Source: Prevotellaceae bacterium UBA3627
GTDB lineage: Bacteria > Bacteroidota > Bacteroidia > Bacteroidales > Bacteroidaceae
Length of the DNA stretch: 60,763 nt
Direction: 5' to 3'
Assembly: GCA_002373375.1 (NCBI GenBank)
Contig: DFLE01000038.1
Span: 1,431-62,193 of the forward strand
Below, piece after piece: positions 15,157 through 24,427 of this stretch (position 1 is the first letter of the stretch; each line of letters begins with the position of its first letter). Made by a program: the position numbers and the translations under genes. The notes below the pieces were generated by a model that saw nothing but the letters and a program-made list of their open reading frames with translations, was not told where the DNA came from and searched no databases.

Positions 15157-16383
15157 TCAGTCGGCTATTCTCTTTCGTGACAGATAAACGGCGTATGCGG
15201 TGATGACGGCGTAACACACCATGGGGACGGTGAACGCCGGGCGCATATCGCCGGTGGTGTCGGCTATCAGTCCCATGAGCAGCGGAGCCACCGCGCCGCC
15301 TACTATGCTCATGATGAGATATGATGATGCTTGTTTGGTATGCCTGCCCACACCCTTTATGGCGAGGGCGAAGATGGTGGGAAACATGATACTCTCACAC
15401 AGATAGCACACCAGCAGGGCGGCTATGCCCCATGAGCCTGGACAGAACAGTATCACCGCCATTGCCGCTACGGCTCCCACACCGCACGCCGCAAGCACCC
15501 TCTCAGAGCGCACCAGACTCATCAGCCAGCTGCCGCCCATACGGCCGAGCATAAACAGTCCCATGCACCCGAAGCCCAGCAGCACCGCCGCCGTCTGTGC
15601 GTTGACGTCAGCGTTTTCCGTGGCATAGTTGATGAAGAAGCTGTTCAGTCCTGTCTGTGCTGCCACATATAGGAAGAGCGCCACCAGTCCGAAGACAAAG
15701 TTACGATGTGACCAAAGCGACACAGATTTTTCCGATTTTTCCGAATACTCTGAGTTTTCCGGCTCTTCCGCCACCTCAGGCAACTTCACCTTGGCAAATA
15801 CCGCTGCCACTATCAGCACCACCACGCCTATCACGGCATAGGGCAGTGCCAGCAGTGACGAGGAGGCAGTGCCGTCCTCACCGTCAAAGAGCAGCAGTCC
15901 GCCCACCAGCGGACCCACTATCCAGCCCAGTCCGTTAAACGACTGCGACAGGTTTATCCTGCGCTCAGCCGACTCAGGGTCGCCCAGCACCGTCACGTAA
16001 GGATTGGCGGCAGTCTCAAGACAGGTCAGTCCGCAACCTATTATGAATAGGCACATAAGGAAGAACCAGAAGGTCATGATATATGCCCCGGGGATAAACA
16101 GCAGTGCGCCGGTGCCGTAGAGCAGCAGACCTGTTATCACACCCGTGCGGTAGCCCCAGCGTGATATAATCTTTCCGGCAGGTATGGCCATGAGGAAATA
16201 GCCTCCATAGACCATCGCCTGCACCAGCGCGGAGCCGGTCTTGCTTATCTGCAGCGAGTCCTGGAAGTGCTTGTTGAGAACGTCAAGAATGCTGTGGGCG
16301 AAGCCCCACAGGAAGAAAAGGGAGGTGATGAGCACGAACGGCAGCAGATATGACCTCCCGTCTTTTGTCTTAATTAATGACAC
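15157..16383 (-). CDS. FucP-type MFS sugar/proton symporter
   Basis: A 408-residue, 12-helix transporter. The opening YLLPFVLITSLFFLWGFAHS and SILDVLNKHFQDSL, and the signature CGLTCLETAANPYVTVLG, are diagnostic of the FucP family that imports L-fucose, glucose/galactose or related sugars. The start is a GTG at 16381-16383; a stop lies five codons upstream and no nearby ATG fits. The central cytoplasmic loop contains EEPENSEYSEKSEKSVSLW, a low-complexity stretch encoded by a 9-bp DNA repeat. The gene begins 27 bp after the antitoxin gene on the same strand, so it may be co-transcribed with the toxin-antitoxin pair. Confidence 0.85.
   Translation of the reverse strand: MSLIKTKDGRSYLLPFVLITSLFFLWGFAHSILDVLNKHFQDSLQISKTGSALVQAMVYGGYFLMAIPAGKIISRWGYRTGVITGLLLYGTGALLFIPGAYIMTFWFFLMCLFIIGCGLTCLETAANPYVTVLGDPESAERRINLSQSFNGLGWIVGPLVGGLLLFDGEDGTASSSLLALPYAVIGVVVLIVAAVFAKVKLPEVAEEPENSEYSEKSEKSVSLWSHRNFVFGLVALFLYVAAQTGLNSFFINYATENADVNAQTAAVLLGFGCMGLFMLGRMGGSWLMSLVRSERVLAACGVGAVAAMAVILFCPGSWGIAALLVCYLCESIMFPTIFALAIKGVGRHTKQASSYLIMSIVGGAVAPLLMGLIADTTGDMRPAFTVPMVCYAVITAYAVYLSRKRIAD
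15722..15775. repeat. 9-bp repeat (TCCGATTTT) inside the sugar transporter gene
   Basis: TCCGA, TCCGA, TCTGA, TCCGG and TCCGC begin at 15731, 15740, 15749, 15758 and 15767, strictly 9 bp apart. On the coding strand this yields the tripeptide-like SEY-SEK-SEK. The phase keeps the reading frame. Confidence 0.7.
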
Positions 16384-16410
16384 GGTAATACTAAATTAAA
16401 GAGACATGAA

Positions 16411-16713
16411 CTATATTTGTTTTACCACCTCGACTCTCATGCCGAGGGCAGCAATGATGCGGTAAAACACACCCACGCTGGGAGTGATTGCACCATTTTC
16501 AATTTTCGAGATATATGATTTCGTGGTCTGAGTACGCTCTGCCAATTCTGCCTGAGTCACTTTTGCTTCCTTGCGGGCCTCCTGGAGTATCTGACCAGAG
16601 TAGAATGAGTAGGCAGCCTCTTCTGCATGTGCGCGTTCAGGGGTTCCCTCCTTGCCGAATTTTGCGTCCAACACTGCGTCATAGTCAATGATTTTGTGAT
16701 TGTTTGTCTGCAT
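16411..16713 (-). CDS. HigA-type antitoxin with XRE helix-turn-helix
   Basis: A 100-residue protein. Residues 44-92 form a Cro/C1 helix-turn-helix (ARKEAKVTQAELAERTQTT, KSYISKIENGAITPSVGVFY). The N-terminal part would contact the toxin. It overlaps the toxin gene by 29 bp, and the toxin comes first, the order found in higBA systems. Its DNA target is probably the palindrome at 17042-17065. Confidence 0.85.
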   Translation of the reverse strand: MQTNNHKIIDYDAVLDAKFGKEGTPERAHAEEAAYSFYSGQILQEARKEAKVTQAELAERTQTTKSYISKIENGAITPSVGVFYRIIAALGMRVEVVKQI

Positions 16714-17026
16714 AATATGCCTCCTTTATTTTTAATGCTTTTTCTATTTCGCCTAGTGGAGTTTTCTGCGTCTTTTTATGAAAGCCATTGAAAAGTACCA
16801 CTATGTTTCCCTCATCAAAGATAAAGAACACGCGATAAATGTTGCCACCATATTCTGTCCGTAACTCGTAGATAGCGTCGCGAATTAGCTTAACGAATTT
16901 CTTGGGCAGTCGTCCCTGCGTCTTAAGCAGCAGGAGTCCATATTGTATTTTCTCCTGTTCTTTCTCGCTCAATGTCTCCATAAACGACTCAAAATAGCCG
17001 CCGTATGTCCTTATCTTTCGTGTCAT
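16685..17026 (-). CDS. HigB/RelE-type toxin (phage Gp49-like)
   Basis: A 113-residue RelE-superfamily protein that would cleave mRNA on the ribosome. Marks of the family are KFVKLIRDAIYELRTEYGGNIYRVFF, read in two parts (IRDAIYELRTEYGG and IYRVFFIFDEGN), and the C-terminal LFNGFHKKTQKTPLGEIEKA, the conserved phage-derived Gp49/HigB ending. It is the first gene of the toxin-antitoxin operon. The ATG at 17024-17026 immediately follows the putative operator/promoter. Confidence 0.85.
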   Translation of the reverse strand: MTRKIRTYGGYFESFMETLSEKEQEKIQYGLLLLKTQGRLPKKFVKLIRDAIYELRTEYGGNIYRVFFIFDEGNIVVLFNGFHKKTQKTPLGEIEKALKIKEAYYADKQSQNH

Positions 17027-17037
17027 GGTGTAAAATT

Positions 17038-17070
17038 ATAAAAAGTTGTCGAATTATGCAACTTTATAAG
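17038..17070 (-). promoter_or_regulatory. Palindromic operator upstream of the toxin-antitoxin pair
   Basis: An inverted repeat AAAGTTG-N10-CAACTTT (17042-17048 and 17059-17065), embedded in AT-rich sequence, lies 16-39 bp upstream of the toxin start. Size and position fit autorepression by the XRE antitoxin. No TAnnTTTG box was found on this strand. Confidence 0.6.
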
Positions 17071-17380
17071 TTTTTTTTTCAAATTGACGTTTAAATTTAC
17101 TTATTTTCACTTAAAAAGACAAAGAAGCACCCTCCACTTAACCTAAATCAAAGAAAAATGCGGCCTGTTAACATAAATTAAGATATAAAATTATTCTTCT
17201 TAAGATTTTTTGTTTAATTTTGAGCCAAATTTGGCTTTTTTGCTAACTGTACATTACAAAACGCATAAAAAAGGAATACTGATGCGTTATATGTAAAGTA
17301 GTATGAAACAATAGGTTAACCTATAACAAAAGATTGACAAAACATTATATAACTTAATATTAACTAACTTTAATCAATTT
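17071..17380 (+). promoter_or_regulatory. AT-rich leader of the SusC1 operon with possible -7 box
   Basis: The 310 bp before SusC1 hold no gene. TAATTTTG at 17215-17222 fits the -7 consensus, but no -33 TTTG is at the right distance. It is followed at once by the 14-bp palindrome AGCCAAATTTGGCT and six T residues (17223-17242), a weak terminator-like hairpin that could act as an attenuator. The leader would be about 150 nt. Confidence 0.35.
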
Positions 17381-20300
17381 ATGTTTGGTAAACAAAAACT
17401 TTCCCGCTATGCGTTGATGTTGGTGTTTGCTCTTATGGCAACGGCGATGTCGGCGCAATCAATCAGTGGTAATGTGAAGGACTCCTTCGGCGAAGCCGTA
17501 ATAGGAGCTACCATCATGGAGCAAGGAACACAGAATGGAACCGTGTCAGACTTTGACGGCAACTTCACCCTCAAGCTCCAGAAGGGAGGAAATCTGGTTA
17601 TTTCTTACGTTGGTATGAAGACTCAGACTCTCTCAACCGCTGGTAAGTCATCATTCTCTATCGTCCTCGAGGACGATGCCACTACTCTTAACGACGTTGT
17701 AGTGGTAGGTTATGGAACAATGAAGAAAAGCGACCTCACAGGTTCTGTCAGCTCAGTTAACACCGAGCAGTTGAACGCCAAGGGTGCCGCTTCAGTGCTG
17801 GGCAACCTGCAGGGCTCTACTCCAGGTGTGAACATCACGACCTCTGGCCGTCCGGGTGAGACTCCTTCTATTGAGATTCGTGGTAAGTCATCAATCAACT
17901 CTGACGTTACACCTCTCTATGTTGTTGACGGTGTGATGTGTGATGACATCGATTGGCTCAACCCACAGGACATCGAGAAGATTGACATCTTGAAGGACGC
18001 GTCTTCTACCGCTATCTATGGTTCACGTGCCACCGCAGGTGTAGTTATGGTAACTACAAAGGGCGGCAGTGCAGTGGCTAAGGATAAGAAGGCTACTATC
18101 TCATACGACGGTTACGTAGGTTTCCAGTATGCAGCACGTCAGCCAGAATTCCAGAATGCAGACGAGTTTTATAAGTATCGTTTCCTGAAATTCACCTCTT
18201 ATGCTAACGGCGCGTCAGCAAATCCTATATATACTATGACTCCGGCAACACTGGAGCAGGGCTTGCTTTCTGTTGTCAGCGGTGTGGCTGGCACAACAGA
18301 CCAGTACAGACTCAAGCAACTTCTTGAGAGCGGCGTAGATGTGGACTGGCCAGGCAACGTCACACAGAACGGTATGCAGACTAACCACTATTTGGCTGTA
18401 AGTGGTGGCTCACAGGCTACATCATATCACTTGGGTGCAGGTTATAACAGTCAGGACGGTGTGTACCAGGGCGACCGCACACAACGTTATAACTTCAAGG
18501 CTTCTTTTGATGCTACCGTTACAAAGTGGCTCTCTGCCGGCTTCAACTTCAACCTCGCCGCGCAGAACAACAACTACGCAAATGACTCTGCTATCAGAGA
18601 GGCTTACCGTATGAACCCATTCATGCAGGCATACGACAGTGAGGGCAATGTGATACACCAGCCAGGTCTTAACACTGTATTGGGTACAGCTGGTAACCAG
18701 TTTACCTCTTCTATCAACCCTCTCGACTTGATGCAGTCAACAAATAAGAAGCGTCGCACATGGCGTGCGCTGGGTAATGTTTACCTGAACTTCAATATCA
18801 TCAAGGGTCTTACATTCAAGACTACATTCTCTCCAAACTACAACTCTTATCGTGAGGGTTACTTCGAGGGTAACATTGACCCGAAGAGTGGTACATACTA
18901 TGACACCAACTTGAAGAACAACTGGGCATACTATGCTACCAACAGTGGTTTCTCATGGACATGGGACAACGTTGTGAACTATAACTTCAACCTTGGCGAG
19001 GACCATAGTTTCAACGTCATGGGTCTCTACTCTTCTCAGAAGAGCACTACAGAGTTTAACCGCAACACAGCCTACAGCGTAGCTGACGGTACAATGTGGT
19101 GGAACCTGCCTACAGGTACAAGTGCTGTGTATAACAGCGGTGCTTCTGACAACTGGTTCAAGAATGGTACTCGTAACTACTACAACGAGAACTCCATGTC
19201 TTCATGGGCATTCCGTTTGAACTATAACTACAAGAACCGTTACCTCCTTACCGCTACAGTGCGTTGGGATGGCTCATCAAAGTTTGCCAGCGGCAACCGC
19301 TGGGGCTCATTCCCGTCAGTGGCTCTGGCATGGCGCATCACAGAGGAAGACTTCATGAAGAATGTCAACTGGCTCTCTAACTTGAAGCTCCGCCTCTCAT
19401 ACGGTGTGACAGGTAACTGCGACGGCATAGGCAACTATTCTTACGCTACATCTGCTACAACAGGTGGTTACTATTTCTATAATGGTAATTACGTACAGGG
19501 TAAGAAGTTGTCTTCACTTGTTGACAAGAATCTCAAATGGGAGAAGTCATACGAGTGGAACCTTGGTCTTGACTTCGGTTTCATAGACAACCGCATCAAC
19601 GGTAGTGTTGAGTTCTATAACAAGACATCTAAGGATCTTCTCTACAACAAGACAACACCTCTCACAGGTTCTACAGTAACAACAAACATCGGTGAGGTAA
19701 ACAACAAGGGTATAGAGCTCTCTCTCAATGGTGTTATCATAAAGAAGAAAGACCTCAACTGGACAGCAGGACTGACATTCGCTACTAATAAGAATGAGGT
19801 TAAGAAAATTAATGGTGAGGGTAACCGCGTAATCAGCTCAGGCGTTACTACTGGTTCTCTCTTCGTAGGTTCTTCAGTAAACAACGTATATGGATATGAG
19901 CTCCAGGGTATCGTGTCAGACAAGATGATGACAGTGCCTAACAATGCTCTTGCTACAAGCAATGGTTTCACACCAGGTGCTCAGGTTCGTGAGTATGACT
20001 ACTACTATAAGGTTTACGGACTCACAGAGGGTCAGCCAATCATAAGGGATGTGGACCAGAATGGACAGATAGATGACAATGACCGTCAGATATTTGATGC
20101 AGACCCATCATGCACACTTGGCTTCAATACCTCTATCACATGGAAGAACTGGGACTTCTCTATGTCTCTCTACTCAAAGATAAATTGCAAGGCATACTCT
20201 GCTACACTTGCACAGTATCTTGACTACTCTGACCGCGGACGTAACCGTCTAGACGTAGATTACTACATTCCGGCAGGTGCCCTCATTAACTGTGACGGCT

Positions 20301-20668
20301 ACAATGCTGACGGTACTTTGATTAACCCTGTTTACCAGCAGACCACCCACTATGGCTCATACGCCTTCCCTAACAATGGTGGTTCTAACGGTGGTGTTGG
20401 TGTAAACTCTTCTCAGTACCTCAATGCTATATCTATTGAGCAGGTAGGTTTCTGCAAGATTAAGAACATCACTTTGGGTTACACATTCCCAAAGAGCTGG
20501 ATAAACAAATTTAGCTGCAGTCATCTGCGCCTCTATTGCACCGTTACTAACCCATTCGTATTCACGAAGTTCAAGGGCTTCGACCCAGAGTGGGCAAGTT
20601 CAAACCTTGCAATGGACGGTACTCCAAGCACTATCACATGGCAGATTGGCGCAAGCATAAAGTTCTAA
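17381..20668 (+). CDS. SusC-type TonB-dependent outer-membrane transporter (SusC1)
   Basis: A 1,095-residue outer-membrane importer. Order: signal peptide (ends MSAQS), carboxypeptidase-like beta-sandwich at about 25-100 (ISGNVKDSFGEAVIGATI), TonB box and plug (DVVVVGYGTMKKSDLTGSVS at about 107-126, then IEIRGKSSI, YVVDGVM, IDILKDASSTAIYGSRA), and a 22-strand barrel ending LGYTFPKS...ITWQIGASIKF. It works with the SusD lipoprotein 23 bp downstream to draw ligands through the outer membrane with TonB energy. A DVDQNGQIDDNDRQIFD Ca-binding-like loop lies near the C-terminus. The ligand is unknown; no enzyme is linked to it. Confidence 0.95.
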   Translation: MFGKQKLSRYALMLVFALMATAMSAQSISGNVKDSFGEAVIGATIMEQGTQNGTVSDFDGNFTLKLQKGGNLVISYVGMKTQTLSTAGKSSFSIVLEDDATTLNDVVVVGYGTMKKSDLTGSVSSVNTEQLNAKGAASVLGNLQGSTPGVNITTSGRPGETPSIEIRGKSSINSDVTPLYVVDGVMCDDIDWLNPQDIEKIDILKDASSTAIYGSRATAGVVMVTTKGGSAVAKDKKATISYDGYVGFQYAARQPEFQNADEFYKYRFLKFTSYANGASANPIYTMTPATLEQGLLSVVSGVAGTTDQYRLKQLLESGVDVDWPGNVTQNGMQTNHYLAVSGGSQATSYHLGAGYNSQDGVYQGDRTQRYNFKASFDATVTKWLSAGFNFNLAAQNNNYANDSAIREAYRMNPFMQAYDSEGNVIHQPGLNTVLGTAGNQFTSSINPLDLMQSTNKKRRTWRALGNVYLNFNIIKGLTFKTTFSPNYNSYREGYFEGNIDPKSGTYYDTNLKNNWAYYATNSGFSWTWDNVVNYNFNLGEDHSFNVMGLYSSQKSTTEFNRNTAYSVADGTMWWNLPTGTSAVYNSGASDNWFKNGTRNYYNENSMSSWAFRLNYNYKNRYLLTATVRWDGSSKFASGNRWGSFPSVALAWRITEEDFMKNVNWLSNLKLRLSYGVTGNCDGIGNYSYATSATTGGYYFYNGNYVQGKKLSSLVDKNLKWEKSYEWNLGLDFGFIDNRINGSVEFYNKTSKDLLYNKTTPLTGSTVTTNIGEVNNKGIELSLNGVIIKKKDLNWTAGLTFATNKNEVKKINGEGNRVISSGVTTGSLFVGSSVNNVYGYELQGIVSDKMMTVPNNALATSNGFTPGAQVREYDYYYKVYGLTEGQPIIRDVDQNGQIDDNDRQIFDADPSCTLGFNTSITWKNWDFSMSLYSKINCKAYSATLAQYLDYSDRGRNRLDVDYYIPAGALINCDGYNADGTLINPVYQQTTHYGSYAFPNNGGSNGGVGVNSSQYLNAISIEQVGFCKIKNITLGYTFPKSWINKFSCSHLRLYCTVTNPFVFTKFKGFDPEWASSNLAMDGTPSTITWQIGASIKF

Positions 20669-20691
20669 CATAAAAATAATACATACGACAC

Positions 20692-22491
20692 ATGAAAAAA
20701 GCATTATATATATCAGCAATAGCATTTATGCTTGCAGGAGGGATGCTCAGCAGCTGTAGCGACTTTCTTGAGGCTGACAATAAGACTACAGGTAATAAAG
20801 AGGCTGATGATGCACTCACGGCTACGGATGTCCTGTATTCTGCTTACAACTCGCTGTACAGCGTGACAACGGAGGTGGCTCTTAACGAGGAGGGTACCGA
20901 CCTCTATATCCCAGTGCGTGGAAGAACAGCTTCAGCATTTGACCAGTACACTCTGAATGCAGAGAACGCAGATGTCTATTCTTATTGGAAGAATCTCTAT
21001 ACCATGGTGAACTTTGCCAATGGTGTGTTATATTACAATACAGAGTCTTCATCTGGCTACAATGCAAAGTACTCAGCAGAGGCTAAGTTTATACGCTGCT
21101 ATGGATTCTACCTGCTTACACAGCAGTTTGGCAGCGTGCCTTATGTAACTGAGTATGTTGACGAGGCTAAGCCAGGCTATCCTCGCGTAGATGTCAGCAC
21201 TATCTATGACGGCTGTATAGCAGAGCTCACAGAGGTGTATAACTCTAATGTTCTTGCAACTGTAGCAACACGTGGCGCAAACGTGGCTTCACCTACTAAC
21301 GAGGCTGTGGCACTGCTCATCTCTAAGTTCTACCTTGCTAAGGGTTGGGATGTTGACGTTACTGCTACAGGCAAGGATGTAGCACCTATCTCTGGCAACG
21401 AGAACTTTACTAACGCTGCTGAGTGGGCAGAGAAGGCTATCAATAGCAAAGAACTCAGCCTTACATTCGCTGAGAAGTGGAGTCCGTTCAAAGATAACAA
21501 CGTTGAGTCTTTCTGGGCTATTCAGCCAGACCGTACCAACAGCGTAGGTGCACACTCATTACAGAATGACTATGGTAACTATTACGGAGAGTGCACAGCT
21601 ACAGGTTATAAGAACGTAGGTTCTACTCATGCTCAGAGCCAGAAGTCATTGTATCTCTTTGCAAAGGGTGATGAGCGTTATGAGGCAACATTCGCAACTA
21701 CAATCCTTAATAAGGGTAATGACGGTTGGGGTGTTACCGGCTACTACGCTATGTATAACAACAAAAACTGGAAGAAGGTAGGCTATCGCTACTTCCCTTA
21801 CTACGTTACAGAGGCAGAGGCAGAGGCAACATTTGATGCTGACCTTTACTCTTCTTCTGCGGCTGATGGTAACAATGAGAATGTGCAGGCGTTTATCCTT
21901 GGTAACCCTCAGGGTGGCGCTGCATGTACCGCATACACCTTCGATGCAAATGGTGCAGTATCTACAAAGACATCAGGAAAGAGCTATTCAGACCTCAACA
22001 TACAGGTTGCAGGTGGTGTCTGCGTGAAGAAGTTTGACGATGCAGCTTCAAGCATGGTGACAAGAAACGATTGCTATCGTGCCATTAATATCTTTGACCT
22101 CAGTGATGCATACCTGACAGCTGCGGAGGCTTACTATATGGCAGGTGAGGAGGCTGAGGCTCTTGCAAAGGTTAATGCAGTGCGTGAGCGTGCATACGGA
22201 AGCCAAGACGGAAACTTAGCAGATTTCAGCGAGGCTTCTTATAAGAGTTTCTATATCTATGATGCTCCAGAGGGAGGCTTCAAGGCTATTGACATTATCC
22301 TTGACGAGCGCGCACGTGAGCTCTACGCAGAGCGCACACGCTGGATTGACCTCCGTCGTACAAAGCAGTTGGCACGTTACAATGCTGCCTATAATCCTAA
22401 CCTCGTAAGCACAGTGAAGACTCTTCGTCCTATCCCAGCCAACGAGATTAGCGCTAACTCTTCTATCTCAGATCAGAACGCAGGTTACTAA
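20692..22491 (+). CDS. SusD/RagB-type surface glycan-binding lipoprotein (SusD1)
   Basis: A 599-residue lipoprotein with lipobox LSS-C then SDFLEAD, an acidic start that favours surface exposure. Tetratricopeptide-type helices follow (YAEWAEKAINSKELSL-like, SDAYLTAAEAYYMAGEEAEALAKVN), and the C-terminal RagB signature is IILDERARELYAERTRWIDLRR with the ending TLRPIPANEI. It caps the SusC1 barrel and captures the ligand. It is the second gene of a four-gene operon. Confidence 0.94.
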   Translation: MKKALYISAIAFMLAGGMLSSCSDFLEADNKTTGNKEADDALTATDVLYSAYNSLYSVTTEVALNEEGTDLYIPVRGRTASAFDQYTLNAENADVYSYWKNLYTMVNFANGVLYYNTESSSGYNAKYSAEAKFIRCYGFYLLTQQFGSVPYVTEYVDEAKPGYPRVDVSTIYDGCIAELTEVYNSNVLATVATRGANVASPTNEAVALLISKFYLAKGWDVDVTATGKDVAPISGNENFTNAAEWAEKAINSKELSLTFAEKWSPFKDNNVESFWAIQPDRTNSVGAHSLQNDYGNYYGECTATGYKNVGSTHAQSQKSLYLFAKGDERYEATFATTILNKGNDGWGVTGYYAMYNNKNWKKVGYRYFPYYVTEAEAEATFDADLYSSSAADGNNENVQAFILGNPQGGAACTAYTFDANGAVSTKTSGKSYSDLNIQVAGGVCVKKFDDAASSMVTRNDCYRAINIFDLSDAYLTAAEAYYMAGEEAEALAKVNAVRERAYGSQDGNLADFSEASYKSFYIYDAPEGGFKAIDIILDERARELYAERTRWIDLRRTKQLARYNAAYNPNLVSTVKTLRPIPANEISANSSISDQNAGY

Positions 22492-22514
22492 TATTAAAAT
22501 TAAACACATAAAAG

Positions 22515-23180
22515 ATGAAAAAGATATTATATAGTGTCTTCTGTCTCCTCTCTGCCACTGCAATGTTCACATCTTGCAGTGACGAGATAGGAGAGAACGG
22601 AAGTGTCAGCATGTCTGGCACACCTGCCCTGGATGTGGCGGGAATATATAACGGCCAGTGGGATGCCAAGGTTGACTGGGTTACAGACAACGCTCTTACC
22701 GATCCTAAGAACCGCACACTCGTCAACAGTCAGGTGGACGGAAAGGTCGTTATGGGTACGGTTGACGGTAATAACTACGTGTCTGCCCTCACTGTGATAG
22801 GTCAGGACGGTGTAGCAGGTATTGCTCCTGATGGTTCAGAAGCTGTATATAATCTTCTCGGTGGTGATGAGACCACCGAGAGCCTGAAGAGCAAGGTAAA
22901 TATCTTCCAGACCTCTAACGGTGTATATAATCTCGTTAATAAGGTTGGCAACACTGATCCAAGTATGGGACTTCTCACTACAGGTGGTGTAAACGGTTCT
23001 GTTGAGGACGGAGTGCTCACGTTAAACTTCACGCAGCAGGAGAAGATAAGTAAGACTGCAAGGATTGACAATGTAGTCAATGCCGCTTACGGTCTGTGTT
23101 CTCAGGATGAGACTCGTGGTGTGTTTGGTACCTCTACCGAGATTACTACTTATACTTATAAGTTCACTGGAAATAAATAA
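22515..23180 (+). CDS. Surface lipoprotein of unknown function in the SusC1 operon
   Basis: A 221-residue lipoprotein with lipobox FTS-C followed by SDEIGEN. The mature part is beta-rich with the pattern DVAGIYNGQWDAKVDW and VDGKVVMGTVDGNNYVSALT, which recalls small calycin-like beta barrels, but the match is not strong enough to name a family. It starts 24 bp after SusD1 and probably serves as an extra ligand-binding protein (SusE/F position). Confidence 0.55.
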   Translation: MKKILYSVFCLLSATAMFTSCSDEIGENGSVSMSGTPALDVAGIYNGQWDAKVDWVTDNALTDPKNRTLVNSQVDGKVVMGTVDGNNYVSALTVIGQDGVAGIAPDGSEAVYNLLGGDETTESLKSKVNIFQTSNGVYNLVNKVGNTDPSMGLLTTGGVNGSVEDGVLTLNFTQQEKISKTARIDNVVNAAYGLCSQDETRGVFGTSTEITTYTYKFTGNK

Positions 23181-23261
23181 GTAAAGCAGGTAAGTCATTA
23201 GTTAACTATAGATGGTCGGAGTTTACATATTCCGCCATAATAAAAGAAAGGATATATAAAA

Positions 23262-24170
23262 ATGAGAAAGATATTCGGTATAATGGCACTATCATCTCTG
23301 GCTCTCGCTGTGAGTGCCGAGCCGGAGGTATGCAGTTTTGACCCGAGTGCCATCGGAGTAACAAGTACTGCCGCGGAGTTTCCCGCCGGAACAGAGCTTG
23401 GTAAAACCGCCAGTGTTACATGTGTATCATATAATGGTACAGCAGGTAATGATAAGATAAAGTCAACCAGTGGTGAGAATGGTACGTCAGACAATTATGA
23501 TTATGCCATTTCGCTTGATGGAGCGATACTCTCGCTCACATCGGGATTACAGGGTAACACAAACCCTTCGGCACCTTCTGCTGACGTGTGGGAGAACTAT
23601 CAGCCTGAGAAGGGTTGGATATTACAGTTCAACGTAGGTGAGATAGCTACCTGGGGTGAGCTTTATGTATCAAGCAAGTCAACAGGTAACAAGAAATACT
23701 GGGTTGTTGAGGAGTCTTCTACAGGTGAGAGAAAGTTTATACCTTACTGGCAGGTAGGAGACTTCCAGGGTGATGGCTATGATTATGGTCTGCAGTTCTG
23801 CACACCTTATGATATGGGTGTTGACGAGAGCACATGGAGTCTTACAAGCTTTGATGCTGCAGACAAGTCTTTGCAGGCATTCAATAATGATGGAGCAGCG
23901 CATGACCATACAGAGGCTCCGGCAAGTAAGAACGGTGCTTCTATCATTTTCTTCGACGTGTTGCCAAACCGTAAGTATTATGTGTTTGCTCAGGGCTCAA
24001 AGATTACCTCAAGCGGTTTTGCATATTCTGACGGTGCGCTTGTGAAGGACATCAAGTGCCTCCGCAGGGACAAGAGCGTTACAGAGGGTGAGTATGTTAC
24101 AACAAGTGAGTTCTATCTCCTCAAGGACGGCACCATCAAGGCAGCCATAGAGGCTAACACACCAAAGTAA
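23262..24170 (+). CDS. Secreted protein of unknown function in the SusC1 operon
   Basis: A 302-residue exported protein (signal peptide MRKIFGIMALSSLALAVSA-E) without lipobox. It is beta-rich and aromatic, with YQPEKGWILQFNVGEIATWG and KSTGNKKYWVVEESSTGERK segments and a FDVLPNRKYYVFAQGSKI strand pair. No catalytic motif is visible; a carbohydrate-binding-like beta sandwich is possible but unproven. It is the last gene before a pair of hairpins. Confidence 0.5.
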   Translation: MRKIFGIMALSSLALAVSAEPEVCSFDPSAIGVTSTAAEFPAGTELGKTASVTCVSYNGTAGNDKIKSTSGENGTSDNYDYAISLDGAILSLTSGLQGNTNPSAPSADVWENYQPEKGWILQFNVGEIATWGELYVSSKSTGNKKYWVVEESSTGERKFIPYWQVGDFQGDGYDYGLQFCTPYDMGVDESTWSLTSFDAADKSLQAFNNDGAAHDHTEAPASKNGASIIFFDVLPNRKYYVFAQGSKITSSGFAYSDGALVKDIKCLRRDKSVTEGEYVTTSEFYLLKDGTIKAAIEANTPK

Positions 24171-24175
24171 TCCTT

Positions 24176-24285
24176 ATTGTCAGGCAGGATAGTCAGCAGG
24201 CTCAGCCTGTGTGCTATATACTGACAATTAAGATACACCATTTGCCTCCGCACATTCACGATGTGCGGAGGCATTTATGTTATAT
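24176..24285 (+). terminator. Two consecutive hairpins ending the SusC1 operon
   Basis: Hairpin 1 has an outer stem 24176-24183 with 24221-24228 and an inner stem 24197-24201 with 24205-24209. Hairpin 2 is a perfect 13-bp stem (24243-24255 with 24261-24273), followed by a T-rich tract with the run TATATTTTTC. The second is a clear intrinsic terminator. The remaining bases to 24392 show no feature. Confidence 0.8.
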
Positions 24286-24392
24286 TTTTCTCTTCTTTTT
24301 TTGTCGTGTTGAAAAACTATGTTTTTACGGAAAAAATAAGTCTGACATTAATGTTATTAATGCCGATAGGCAAGAATATGATATTTTTTTGT

Positions 24393-24400
24393 TAAATTTG
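24393..24400 (+). promoter_or_regulatory. -7 box TAAATTTG of SusC2
   Basis: TAAATTTG lies 27 bp before the ATG at 24428, so SusC2 is probably a separate transcript. Confidence 0.6.
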
Positions 24401-24427
24401 CATCTCGTTTTTAATACTAACTAAAAA

